Source: Deltaproteobacteria bacterium (GTDB lineage Bacteria > Desulfobacterota > Desulfarculia > Adiutricales > Adiutricaceae). From it: a stretch of 39,260 nucleotides of DNA. The stretch covers positions 1 to 39,260 of the forward strand of contig JAITRL010000357.1 of assembly GCA_031288415.1 (NCBI GenBank), in the 5' to 3' direction. Positions 8,920 through 17,392 of this stretch are shown here, piece by piece (within the stretch, counting starts at the first letter, position 1; each line of letters begins with the position of its first letter). The translations under genes were made by a program, and so were the position numbers. The notes beneath the pieces are model-generated. The model saw only the letters and a list, made by a program, of their open reading frames with translations. It was not told the origin of the DNA and did no database searches.

Positions 8920-10034
8920 GTGTGGAAGTTCCTCAGGAAGACTGTTTCGATAAGCACGTTCCGCAGACGGTTGTCCGGCGCGGTTCCCTCCGCGCGGTTG
9001 AAGAGCGCGGGCCTGCGGTGGATGGGGGGGCCGTCCCCGTAGGGGGAACGCGCCGTGATGCCCAGCGCCACCGCCTTCACCCTGTGGGTGTCCAGGGCGG
9101 TCGAGCTGATGTCGGGGTCGTTCGACGCGCGGGAGAAGTCGACGTCGTGGTTGTCCATGAAATAGTAAACCTGCAGGTCCTCGATGTTGCTCGCCACTAT
9201 CGAGGAGGTGCCGGCAAGGTCGTTGTAGTCCGTCTTGGCGGAGTCGTGGTAGGAAGCCATGAGGGCGTTGCGGGCCGTGTCCAGCCAGTAGGTGATGATG
9301 CCCACGTCCCGGAAGTTGTAGACGTTGAGGCCGACCGGGTCGAAGCCGGCCGGGAAGACGCTGGAGGAGGCGGTGAAGCGGCCGCCGGGCTTGACGGGGA
9401 TCTCGTCGGCCTCGCCCCCGCTGAAGCTGATGCTGTCGGACTCGAAGATCAGCGCGCTGGTGCCGGAGCCGACGGCGATGATGTCGCCGCTCTTGAGGGC
9501 GCTTTCCGAGATGCCGTTGTTCAGGGAGAGCCTGTTGCCGGAGAGGCCGGTCACTTGGGCCAGGGGGCTTCCCGTCTCCACCTCGGCGCGGAATATGGTT
9601 ACCGTGTCGGGATCGGTGTCGCCCCCGTCAACCCCGAAAATGGCCCGGACGCCGGGAGTGGAGGTGTCGGCGTGCCTGAACCAGGTGGAGACGGCCACCA
9701 TTTCGGAGGGGGGGTGCAGGCCTGCGCGCGCCTCTTCGCGGGAAGTGGTGAAGGCCTGCATCAGCTTGAAGTCCGGGCCGATGACGTAAAACCCGTTCCC
9801 GGCCATGCGCACGTCCCGGCTTATGGTGTAGAGGGCCACCCGCAGGTTCTGGTACTGCTGGAGGTAGGCATCCTCCCTCAGGTAATAGCTGGCGTTAAGG
9901 CGGTAGATGGAGAAGGCCACCCCGGTGACGATGAGCGAGATGACCATGACCACCAGAAGTTCGATGAGGGTGATGCCCCCGCGCGCGCGGGGGGGCCGGG
10001 GGCTCGCGGTATGTCTGACGCGTTTGTCCGTCAC
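8916..10034 (-). CDS. pilW: PilW family type IV pilus minor pilin
   Basis: GGITLIELLVVMVISLIVTGVAFSIYRLNASYYLREDAYLQQYQNLRVALYTISRDVRMAGNGF is characteristic of PilW. Confidence 0.88.
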   Translation of the reverse strand: MTDKRVRHTASPRPPRARGGITLIELLVVMVISLIVTGVAFSIYRLNASYYLREDAYLQQYQNLRVALYTISRDVRMAGNGFYVIGPDFKLMQAFTTSREEARAGLHPPSEMVAVSTWFRHADTSTPGVRAIFGVDGGDTDPDTVTIFRAEVETGSPLAQVTGLSGNRLSLNNGISESALKSGDIIAVGSGTSALIFESDSISFSGGEADEIPVKPGGRFTASSSVFPAGFDPVGLNVYNFRDVGIITYWLDTARNALMASYHDSAKTDYNDLAGTSSIVASNIEDLQVYYFMDNHDVDFSRASNDPDISSTALDTHRVKAVALGITARSPYGDGPPIHRRPALFNRAEGTAPDNRLRNVLIETVFLRNFHT

Positions 10035-10082
10035 GGAGGTTGTCCTTCTTGGGGCTGGCTTTACGTCTGCGGGAGATGCGGG

Positions 10083-10955
10083 TCAGGCCCGGGCTCCGCC
10101 GGCGGCTGCCTGGCCTTCCGGGGTCTGCGGAGCGGCCTGGCCTTCCGGGGTCTGCGGGGGGGCGGAAGCCCCGGGGAGATTGGAGGGCCCTGTCTGGGGA
10201 AGGGGAAGATCCACGGTTTGGGGGCGTCCCTGGATGCTGATCCTGGCCGTGTTGTAGTCCCAGCGGACCTCGATCGCGGCCGGGGACTGGCGGGGGTTCA
10301 GGCACTCGCCCACCAGGGTGAAGCCCTCGGAGGTCCTGGAGGACCAGAGCCTGAGGGCCGTTATCTCTTGGCAGAGGTCAGGGGCCAGGATAGGGACGTA
10401 ATACTTGTAGAACCTGGACTCGCTTCCGCGGTAGTCGATGCGCCTGTCGATGTGCCTGACCCTCAGAAGATCCCTCTGGATGGACAGCAGGTCGGGCAGG
10501 AGCAGGTCCCTTCCGTAATCGGGAGGGGGAGCCGCCGCCGCCGCGGTCGCCGGGGGCGGAGGGGCCGCCGCCGAATGGAAGACCCAGCCGATGGCAACCA
10601 GGAGGGCCGCCACCAGAAGGCAGGTGAGGCCCAGGAAAACCCATGTCTTTTTAGGGACCTCCGGGATCACCGGGAGGGCATCCAGCGCCTGCCCGATGTC
10701 GGTCTCCCGTCTCCGGCCTCCCAGGGCGCCGTAATCTATACGGTTCAGGATATCCGCGACTTGCCTCTGGCGGTCGGGGCTGGGGCTGCGGGACTGGGGG
10801 GGGGCGGAGAGCCCCAGCTCGCCTGCCAGGTCAGGGCGCTGAGGCCGGAAGCGCTCGCCGCATTTGGGACACCTGACCCATACCTCCTTGCCGCCTTCCA
10901 GGTAGCTGTCAGGCAAGCGGAGCTTGACCATGCATCCGGGGCAGTGGAGAATCAT
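10083..10955 (-). CDS. Zinc-ribbon (MJ0042-type) single-pass membrane protein
   Basis: MILHCPGCMVKLRLPDSYLEGGKEVWVRCPKCGERFRP has CxxC...CxxC; TM segment WVFLGLTCLLVAALLVAIGWVF; C-terminal (PQTPEGQAA)2 repeat. Confidence 0.82.
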   Translation of the reverse strand: MILHCPGCMVKLRLPDSYLEGGKEVWVRCPKCGERFRPQRPDLAGELGLSAPPQSRSPSPDRQRQVADILNRIDYGALGGRRRETDIGQALDALPVIPEVPKKTWVFLGLTCLLVAALLVAIGWVFHSAAAPPPPATAAAAAPPPDYGRDLLLPDLLSIQRDLLRVRHIDRRIDYRGSESRFYKYYVPILAPDLCQEITALRLWSSRTSEGFTLVGECLNPRQSPAAIEVRWDYNTARISIQGRPQTVDLPLPQTGPSNLPGASAPPQTPEGQAAPQTPEGQAAAGGARA

Positions 10956-11162
10956 GGGGGCTCGCGGCCGCCTCCCGCGCCGCAAGCCGGGGAGGGCCCT
11001 CTGGGCGGGCCTCCCGGCAGGAGGGCGTAAGGCCGGTAAAAGTTGGCGGGGCTTGAGGTCCCGGCCCGGACGGGCGGGGACTTGCGGCCGGAGTTGCCCA
11101 GGGAGGGGGGGATAGGGGCTGGCCGCCTGCGGGTGGCTCCGGGACATTCCGGACCCAAAAAC

Positions 11163-11191
11163 ATATTATGTTCTCGGCAGTCAACAGTCAA
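11163..11191 (-). promoter_or_regulatory. Putative sigma70 promoter for the zinc-ribbon/pilin operon
   Basis: Minus strand TTGACT-N17-TAATAT, about 200 nt upstream of the start at 10955. Confidence 0.6.
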
Positions 11192-11496
11192 GGCGCCGGG
11201 GTGTCCCGGAGGCAAGCGGATCCGCGCCTTCCTTCCGCGGGCGGCCCGCTTGCGGGTCCTATGGCCTTCCAGCCCCTGGGAGGCTACAGGGAGCGTTGAA
11301 GTTTTGGTTAACCGGATTTTGACCTTCGGACCATAAAACGACCTTGCGGGCTCTCGATCCCTGCGGCGCCGGGAAGGCTGGGTCGCGTGAAAACGCCCGG
11401 AACCGCAGGGCCGCCTGCGGCAGGCCCTGTAGGGGCCTGAAAGCCGCGGCGGGCACGGCGGGAGCGAGGGCCTGGGCTTCCGCCGTGCAAATGCAA

Positions 11497-11865
11497 TATA
11501 ATGCAAGTTCCGTGCCTCGGCCTCTAAAGACTGGCTGAGGCGGCCCCCCCGTCTCCCGCCTTGCCTGACTGTCAGGCCCTCCTCGCCGCCGGCCGCTCCC
11601 CCCCGGCCCCGCGTCGGCGGCAGGCGCCTGAGGGGCGGTCCGCCGCGGCGGGAGGTTCCGGTCGCCTCCCGGGGGGCGCGCGGTCATGGCCTGAGCGGCG
11701 CCTTGGCCAGGACCGGAAGGGTCGCGGCCGATCCTGCGGCGACGGCTTGGCGCCGAGGGCGCCGCCTTCCGCCTGTCAGGGCGGGAGGCCCGTAGACCGC
11801 TGGCCGCAGTCCTGGCCAGGCCCGGCCGCCTTCAGGCCGGCCAGCTCCGCCGGGCATGTTTTTTT
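11497..11865 (+). ncRNA. Candidate structured RNA transcript (-10-like box to terminator)
   Basis: TATAAT at 11497; nested stems GGCCAGGAC(11705)/GTCCTGGCC(11809) and CGGAAGG(11714)/CCTTCCG(11765); GCCCGGC(11820)/GCCGGGC(11849) then ATG and T7 at 11859-11865; no credible CDS. Confidence 0.4.
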
Positions 11866-12560
11866 CCTTGCCTCCTCACCGAGGCTGGAAATGTCGCCTT
11901 CGGCAAGGGACGCCTTTGACGCGGGCCGCGGACAGCGGCTCGGGGGGAGGCGGGAGCGGCGCCAGGCGCCCGAAAGGCCGGGCTTGTCCGCGGCCGCGCG
12001 GCGCGGCCGGGGCTCCCCGCGGCTCGACAGGGAGAAAATCCAGGGAGTCCGTGATCAGTTCCGGGCTCAGGGTTGCGGGAGGCCGCGCCGGCCCCTCGGC
12101 GGCGTAAGGAATGTTCCTGCGGCCGAGGGCGCGGGCAGGCTTCCTGCCTCCAAACAACCGGCGCGGAAGGGGCAATAAGCCCGGACAGGCAGGCAGGGCC
12201 GGGCGGCCGCTCAGGAGCCTGCCGCGATCGCCATGTCCGGCCGGGCCGCCGCGCGTAGCCGATAATGCCGCCTCCGGCGCGGCGGGCATGCCTGCCGCGA
12301 TTGACTCCGTTCGCGCGGCCGGCCGGGCGGCCGGGGGCGCTATGGCCTTACGGCGGGCAGGGGCCGTGGCGTGAACCCGCGCGGTTCGGCGTGGCCTTTA
12401 GGATTAAGCCGGGCGGGGCGCAAGGGCGGGGCCGGGAGGGAAGACGGGGCGGGGAGGCGGGGAAAGAGGCAGGGGGAAGGGGAGAGGGGATAATTAAAGG
12501 CGGGAGATGGGCGGCCTGCGGGCATTCAGGCGGAGGGCACGGCAGGAAGAGCGGGCATGT

Positions 12561-13130
12561 CTAGAAGATCTCGCGGCGCCTCCTGATTTCCTCGCGCTGC
12601 TTGGTGAAGATCCACTGGACAATCTCGTTCTGGTCCGAGCCCAGGATGTCAGTGAACTCGAAGCCGTAGACGAACCTTTCGCCCGTGGAGGAGGGGACGG
12701 GCTGGGGGGGGAGCTCGGCCGACGGCAGGATCCGCACCACCCTTCCCAGGATGTCCATCAGCCGGCCCTCGGTGTAGGGGAGGACCAGGCCGATCTCCAG
12801 GTAGGTCCCGATGGGGAAGTCCGTGTAATGGCCGAAGGAGAGCCCGAACTCGGAGACGTCCTGGACCAGGGCCTGGTTCATGTAGTTCTTGCGGGTGCTC
12901 GATTCGGCGAGGATGCTGAGGATCAGGGACAGTTTCCTGTCGATGCGGGCGAGGATTATCTGCGACTCGCTCTTGAGCTTGGGCATGGGCTCGGCGTCCA
13001 GGGCGGCCAGGCGCTTGACAGTCGAGTCCTGGCCCCTGATGTACTCGGCCGGGTTGTCAAGGACGTTGAAGAGCATCTGGGTGGGCATCATGGCCCTGAG
13101 GCCCTTGCGTCTCTCGTCACTGGAAGACAT
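12561..13130 (-). CDS. PilZ-domain protein (atypical)
   Basis: NQALVQDVSEFGLSFGHYTDFPIGTYLEIGLVLP (DxSxxG) and YGFEFTDILGSDQNEIVQWIFTKQREEIRRR typical of PilZ C-terminal ends. Confidence 0.8.
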   Translation of the reverse strand: MSSSDERRKGLRAMMPTQMLFNVLDNPAEYIRGQDSTVKRLAALDAEPMPKLKSESQIILARIDRKLSLILSILAESSTRKNYMNQALVQDVSEFGLSFGHYTDFPIGTYLEIGLVLPYTEGRLMDILGRVVRILPSAELPPQPVPSSTGERFVYGFEFTDILGSDQNEIVQWIFTKQREEIRRRREIF

Positions 13131-14484
13131 AGCGGCGATCCTCGATCTTGCTTTCGGGGCGGAGGTCCGAGGCGAGGCGCACGGCGTCGCGGCCATCCCT
13201 CTTGGCCAGGTACATGGCCTGGTCGGACCAGTATAACAAATCCTCGGGGGAATTGATCAGGAAATGATCCAACGTGGAGATCCCCTGGCTGACCGTGGGC
13301 CTTACTAGGGAGCCCCTGACGGGGCAGCGGGCGGTGGAGAGGGCCTCCCTGAACCGCTTTGCCAGGTTCCGGGCCTGCTCCTGGTCGGTCCAGGGAAGGA
13401 GGGCCGCGAACTCCTCGCCGCCGATGCGGCAGACGATATCCCCTGTGCGCACGGTCCTCTCCAGGGTCCTGGCGACCCATTTGAGGATCTCGTCCCCGGT
13501 CTGGTGCCCGAAGGTGTCGTTGACGCTCTTGAAATGATCGATGTCGATCATCAGCAGGCTCAGGGGGGTGTTGTGGCGGCCGGCCTTGGCGAACTCCCGG
13601 TCGAGGTTGTCCATGAAGGCGCGGCGGTTCAGGAGCGAGGTCAGGGGGTCGCGGGAGGCAAGCCGCACGGCCTCCTGGTACTGCCTGGCCCTGTAGAGGT
13701 GGAGGGAGGCCGCCCAGACGAGTTCCTCAAGGGCCCCGTGCGGTATGTCGTGGCTCTCCCCCTTCAGGCCGGGGAAGCTCATGACGAGCCGGCCCAGGAG
13801 GGTCCCCCGGCAGATCAGGTCGCGTGTCAAGCGCCCGGCCGGCGGCTCGGCCGCGTCGGAGTCGAAGCTGAACATCTCCGCGGGCTCGCCCCCGCCCGAT
13901 AATGTTCCGGGGGCGCCTTCGGGCTTGGCGAGGGCCTCGGAGAGCTCCTTCGAGAGCTCGACCCTGGTCACGGCCCCCGGCAGGAGCGAGTCGCCGGCGG
14001 CGCGGATGGAGTCGACCAGGGCCCCCAGCTCCTGGCTCCCGGCGAGCCTCTTGTAGATAGCGAGCTCCCGCTCGCTGTCAAGGCTGCTCCTGGAGACCAG
14101 GGCGTTAAGAAGCCTGATGCCGTCCAGGGCCTTGCCGATGACGCAGCGCAGGCGCTCGTGGTCAGCGGGCTTCCGCAGGATCGTGAAGACGCCGCCGGCG
14201 ACGAGGTCCATCGCCCTGTCGAAGCCCGGGTCCCTGGAGAGGACCACAAGCTGCGCGGCGAGCCTGAGCCTCTCCATGTCCTCCAGGAGCCGCGCGGGGT
14301 TTTCGAGGCCGGGCAGGTCGTCCGCGGCGATGATGAGATCGGGGCGGCCCAGGGCCATCAGGCGCAGCCCCTCCCCGAGGCAGTCGGCCCAAATGATCCT
14401 GGAACCGAAGGGCCTGGCGGCGGCGCTCACGCGGGGGACCTCGGCCCCGTCGCTGTCTATCACTAATATCGTGCTGGACTGCAT
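13117..14484 (-). CDS. Receiver-like/GGDEF diguanylate cyclase
   Basis: N-terminal ILVIDSDG...PDLIIAADDLPG...ILRKPAD (REC-like) and C-terminal RDPLTSLLNRRAFMDNLDREFA...DIDHFKSVNDTFGHQTGDEIL...RTGDIVCRIGGEEFA. Confidence 0.95.
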   Translation of the reverse strand: MQSSTILVIDSDGAEVPRVSAAARPFGSRIIWADCLGEGLRLMALGRPDLIIAADDLPGLENPARLLEDMERLRLAAQLVVLSRDPGFDRAMDLVAGGVFTILRKPADHERLRCVIGKALDGIRLLNALVSRSSLDSERELAIYKRLAGSQELGALVDSIRAAGDSLLPGAVTRVELSKELSEALAKPEGAPGTLSGGGEPAEMFSFDSDAAEPPAGRLTRDLICRGTLLGRLVMSFPGLKGESHDIPHGALEELVWAASLHLYRARQYQEAVRLASRDPLTSLLNRRAFMDNLDREFAKAGRHNTPLSLLMIDIDHFKSVNDTFGHQTGDEILKWVARTLERTVRTGDIVCRIGGEEFAALLPWTDQEQARNLAKRFREALSTARCPVRGSLVRPTVSQGISTLDHFLINSPEDLLYWSDQAMYLAKRDGRDAVRLASDLRPESKIEDRRYVFQ

Positions 14485-15220
14485 CGGCGTTCCTCCTTGG
14501 CTGCTGCCTCCCTACGGTTCCGTCGGAGGCGCCCTTTTTCTTCCTGGCCCCAATAAAGCACCTTCCGTGCCAGCTTTCCCTGCCGTAGCCGCAAACCCGC
14601 TGTTTTTCTTGCGATCGGCGGGCAGGGGCCCCCTTTCCGGAGGCCTTCAAGACCGAAGCGGAAAAATCCTCCCTCCCTGCCCGGATATCGGGCGACAGAG
14701 TCAAAAAAATGACAAGGGCTGCGGTCCAGGCCCTGCGGCAGGCGTTCCCCCGGCCTCGGCGGAGGCCGCCCGGGGCCCGCCGGAAAGGCTTTGGGGCAGC
14801 ATGTAAGGGGGGGATCGGGCCGGCCCGGAAAAGGCCTCCTGAGGTCCAAGGGGAACCGCCGGGCCGGTCAAGGGCTTTTGGGCTTGAGGCCGGGCCGGGC
14901 CAGGAAATGCCGCGGGGCCGGCAAGCCTAAGTCTGTCCGGCACGGATGGGAAAGACTGCCGGGCTTGGCTGGGAGATCCGCCCGGCATGTCCTGGGAGGG
15001 CTGCGGGCGATGGCGGGGAAATGGCTCCGGGCCCGGCCCGGGATAGCTGAGGGGCAGGGCGGCGGCGGGCCATGAGGAATGCGGCGCCTGAGGCCGGCCT
15101 CAGGGCTCGTTAACCATGATGAAGCCCCCTGCCGCAGGGAGACGCCGGGGCAAGGGGCCGGATCTGGCATAATAGGCCGGGATAGGCTATCCTCTGGGTC
15201 CGTCCGTTGCCGCGCGCCCA

Positions 15221-15263
15221 GCAAAAAAGCGCCGATCGGGATCGCAGGTTCCGGCGATCGGCG
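15221..15263 (-). terminator. Minus-oriented intrinsic terminator with no upstream minus-strand CDS
   Basis: Minus strand CGCCGATCG-N16-CGATCGGCG then CTTTTTTGC; 9-bp perfect stem. Confidence 0.75.
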
Positions 15264-15345
15264 ATCTCGAGGGGCCGGAATTCCCCGATCGCGGCTCCCA
15301 TAGGGAATGGAGCCCCCCGCGAGCCGAGAATTCCGGCGGTCCCCC
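15264..15345 (-). ncRNA. Candidate small structured RNA ending at the 15221-15263 terminator
   Basis: 10-bp inverted repeat GCCGGAATTC(15274)/GAATTCCGGC(15328) enclosing GGCTCC(15293)/GGAGCC(15309), next to a canonical terminator. Confidence 0.4.
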
Positions 15346-15423
15346 GATTTCATTACCGCTAAATTTAATGATCCCGGGAGACCGGGCGGCGCCGGCCGGC
15401 CGCTCTCCCTGGAGAACGCCCCC

Positions 15424-16050
15424 ATGAAGATCCTCTCCGTGACCCCCCTGGAGATTCCCGACGTGAAGGTGATCCGCGCCGCCCGCTTCAGGGACGGCCG
15501 CGGCTACTTCACTGAGCATTTCCGGGCCTCCGACTTCAACGAGCTGGCCTCCGGCCCCCTGGGGGCCCCCGGGGCCAGGATGCTGCAGGCCAACGAGAGC
15601 TGGTCCCGCCGGGGGGTCATCCGCGGGCTCCACTTCCAGTGGGCGCCCAGTATGGGCAAGCTCGTAAGGCCACTGAGCGGGCGGCTCGTCGACATGGCCC
15701 TGGACATCCGCCGCGGTTCCCCCGCCCTGGGGAAGATAATCCTCTACGACATGCCGTTCGACCAAGAGGCGGACTGGCTCGAGTGGATCTGGCTCCCGCC
15801 GGGGTTCGCGCACGGGTGCCTGTTCCCCTGCGATACCGCCATCGAGTACCTCTGCACCGGGGAATACAGCCCGCTGACGGAGGCCGGCATCTCGCCGCTG
15901 GCCCCGGATCTCGACTGGTCGCTGGCGGATCCCGCCCTCAAGGCCGAGTTCGAGGCCATCCTCTCCGGGGGCGCAGTGCTGTCCGCGAAAGATCGCGCCG
16001 GGGCCACCCTCGCCTCCTGGCTGGCCTGCGGGGACTCGCGTAACTTTTAG
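15424..16050 (+). CDS. rfbC: dTDP-4-dehydrorhamnose 3,5-epimerase family protein
   Basis: FRDGRGYFTEHF...QANESWSRRGVIRGLHFQ...GKLVRPLSGRLVDMALDIRRGSP...LPPGFAHGCL, RmlC motifs. Confidence 0.9.
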   Translation: MKILSVTPLEIPDVKVIRAARFRDGRGYFTEHFRASDFNELASGPLGAPGARMLQANESWSRRGVIRGLHFQWAPSMGKLVRPLSGRLVDMALDIRRGSPALGKIILYDMPFDQEADWLEWIWLPPGFAHGCLFPCDTAIEYLCTGEYSPLTEAGISPLAPDLDWSLADPALKAEFEAILSGGAVLSAKDRAGATLASWLACGDSRNF

Positions 16051-16111
16051 GGAGGGCCGCCGGGCCCTGGCCTGCTCCCGCGCGGGCGGCCCGGACAAGG
16101 GGGAAGTCGTC

Positions 16112-16552
16112 TTGAAGGCTTTGCTTCAGAGGGTGACCAGGGCCAGCGTGCGGGTCGGCGGCGAGACCGTGGGCGCCGTGGGCCGCGGGCTGTGCGTGTT
16201 TCTGGGCGTGGCCGCCGGGGACACCGAGGCCAACGCCGTCAAGCTCGCGGGCAAGGTCGTGAACCTGAGGCTCTTCGACGACGCCGAAGGCCGCATGAAC
16301 CTGTCGGCCCTGGAGACCGGGGCGGGGCTCCTGGTGGTGAGCCAGTTCACGCTCATGGCCGACACCCGCCGCGGAAGGCGGCCCAGCTGGGCCAACGCCG
16401 CGGAGCCCGGGAAGGCCGAGGAGCTCTACGGGCTCTTCGCCTCCGAGTGCGCCAAAAGCCTCAAGGTGGAGAAGGGCCGCTTCCGGGCCATGATGGAGGT
16501 GGAACTCGTCAACGACGGGCCCGTGACGGTGATGGTGGAAGATCCGGCCTGA
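16112..16552 (+). CDS. dtd: D-aminoacyl-tRNA deacylase
   Basis: MKALLQRVTRASVRVGG...VGRGLCVFLGVAAGD...LLVVSQFTLMADTRRGRRPSW; TTG start. Confidence 0.97.
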   Translation: MKALLQRVTRASVRVGGETVGAVGRGLCVFLGVAAGDTEANAVKLAGKVVNLRLFDDAEGRMNLSALETGAGLLVVSQFTLMADTRRGRRPSWANAAEPGKAEELYGLFASECAKSLKVEKGRFRAMMEVELVNDGPVTVMVEDPA

Positions 16553-16715
16553 ACCTCCGCGGCAGGCGGATCGGCCCCGCGGCCGGCGCGGGGCTCGAGC
16601 GGAGCGCCCTTCGGCAAGGCGCGGATGAGCCGTCTTGTATCCTGTCGGCCTTGAGGCCTGCCGCGCGGCGCCTGCGGAACGTCCAGGGCCGCCGTCTGCC
16701 GGCCGCGGGGCTGTC

Positions 16716-16739
16716 CCGGCCTGCCGCTTGGCAGGCCGG
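16716..16739. other. Perfect 10-bp stem/GCTT-loop hairpin downstream of dtd
   Basis: CCGGCCTGCC-GCTT-GGCAGGCCGG. Confidence 0.7.
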
Positions 16740-16910
16740 CCTGTCCGCAAAACGTCGATCAGCCTGTCCGCCTGCCAATCGGCCTGTCAGCCTGCCTGCC
16801 GGAGCGCCCGCGGTTCCGCCGGCCGACGGGCCGGGGCGCCGCGCGGGCGGGCGCTTCGGCCGCGGGCAGGGCCGCCTCAAGATGACGGCCTTGTCTACGG
16901 GACAAGGAAA

Positions 16911-16944
16911 GGCACGGCGCCCGCGCGGGCGCGGGCGCCGTGCC
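16911..16944 (-). terminator. Strong hairpin downstream of fliE (terminator-like)
   Basis: Perfect 15-bp stem GGCACGGCGCCCGCG-CGGG-CGCGGGCGCCGTGCC followed on the minus strand by TTTCCTTGTCCC. Confidence 0.7.
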
Positions 16945-17001
16945 CCATCCGGCGCCGCGGGCGCGCGCCTGCCTGCCGCCCCGCGCGGGCGCGGGAGCCG
17001 C

Positions 17002-17295
17002 CTAGAACTGCATCCTCTGGACTTCCTGGTACGCGTTGAGGACCTTGTTGCGCACCTGCATGAGCATCTTGAAGGAAGTCTCCGCCTTGCTCATGGAGAT
17101 GAGGGTCTCGTGGATGTTCCCGTTCCGTCCGGTGGCCAGCTCCTCCATGGCGGTCTTGGCCTGGAACTGCATGTTGTTGGTGTTGACGAAGGTGGCCTTC
17201 AGGTGATCCGCGAAACCCGGGCGGTTGTCCTTGCGCGCGCAGTTCGCGGGGAGCATCTGGAGGGGGGTCCCGCCTGACCTCACTGATCCGAGCAT
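17002..17295 (-). CDS. fliE: Flagellar hook-basal body complex protein FliE
   Basis: C-terminal ETSFKMLMQVRNKVLNAYQEVQRMQF is the FliE signature. Confidence 0.93.
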   Translation of the reverse strand: MLGSVRSGGTPLQMLPANCARKDNRPGFADHLKATFVNTNNMQFQAKTAMEELATGRNGNIHETLISMSKAETSFKMLMQVRNKVLNAYQEVQRMQF

Positions 17296-17392
17296 GTTCT
17301 TCTCCTTGCGCCGCGGGCGCGGCGGCGGCAGGCGGCGCCGGAAGGGGCGCGGGCCGCGAGAGGGCTTCCTCAGGGCGCCGGCCCCGGCAGGG

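Noticed and set aside
8922-11030. 702-aa plus-strand ORF across the pilin operon
   Set aside because: Shadow of pilW and the zinc-ribbon gene; composition (G/V/D/E-rich) reflects the antisense of real codons
11705-11735. SRP (4.5S) RNA-like segment CCAGGACCGGAAGGGTCGCGGCC
   Set aside because: The GGAA tetraloop context resembles SRP helix 8, but the near-universal AGCA(G) half of the symmetric loop is absent (TCGC instead)
11561-12178. 205-aa ORF in the 11-12.5 kb spacer
   Set aside because: Low-complexity Arg/Pro/Gly/Ala translation with no domain; the region is better explained as noncoding
14701-14716. A7 run with GTCA/TGAC as a terminator upstream of the GGDEF gene
   Set aside because: Only a 4-bp AT/GC stem and no strong hairpin; not supportable
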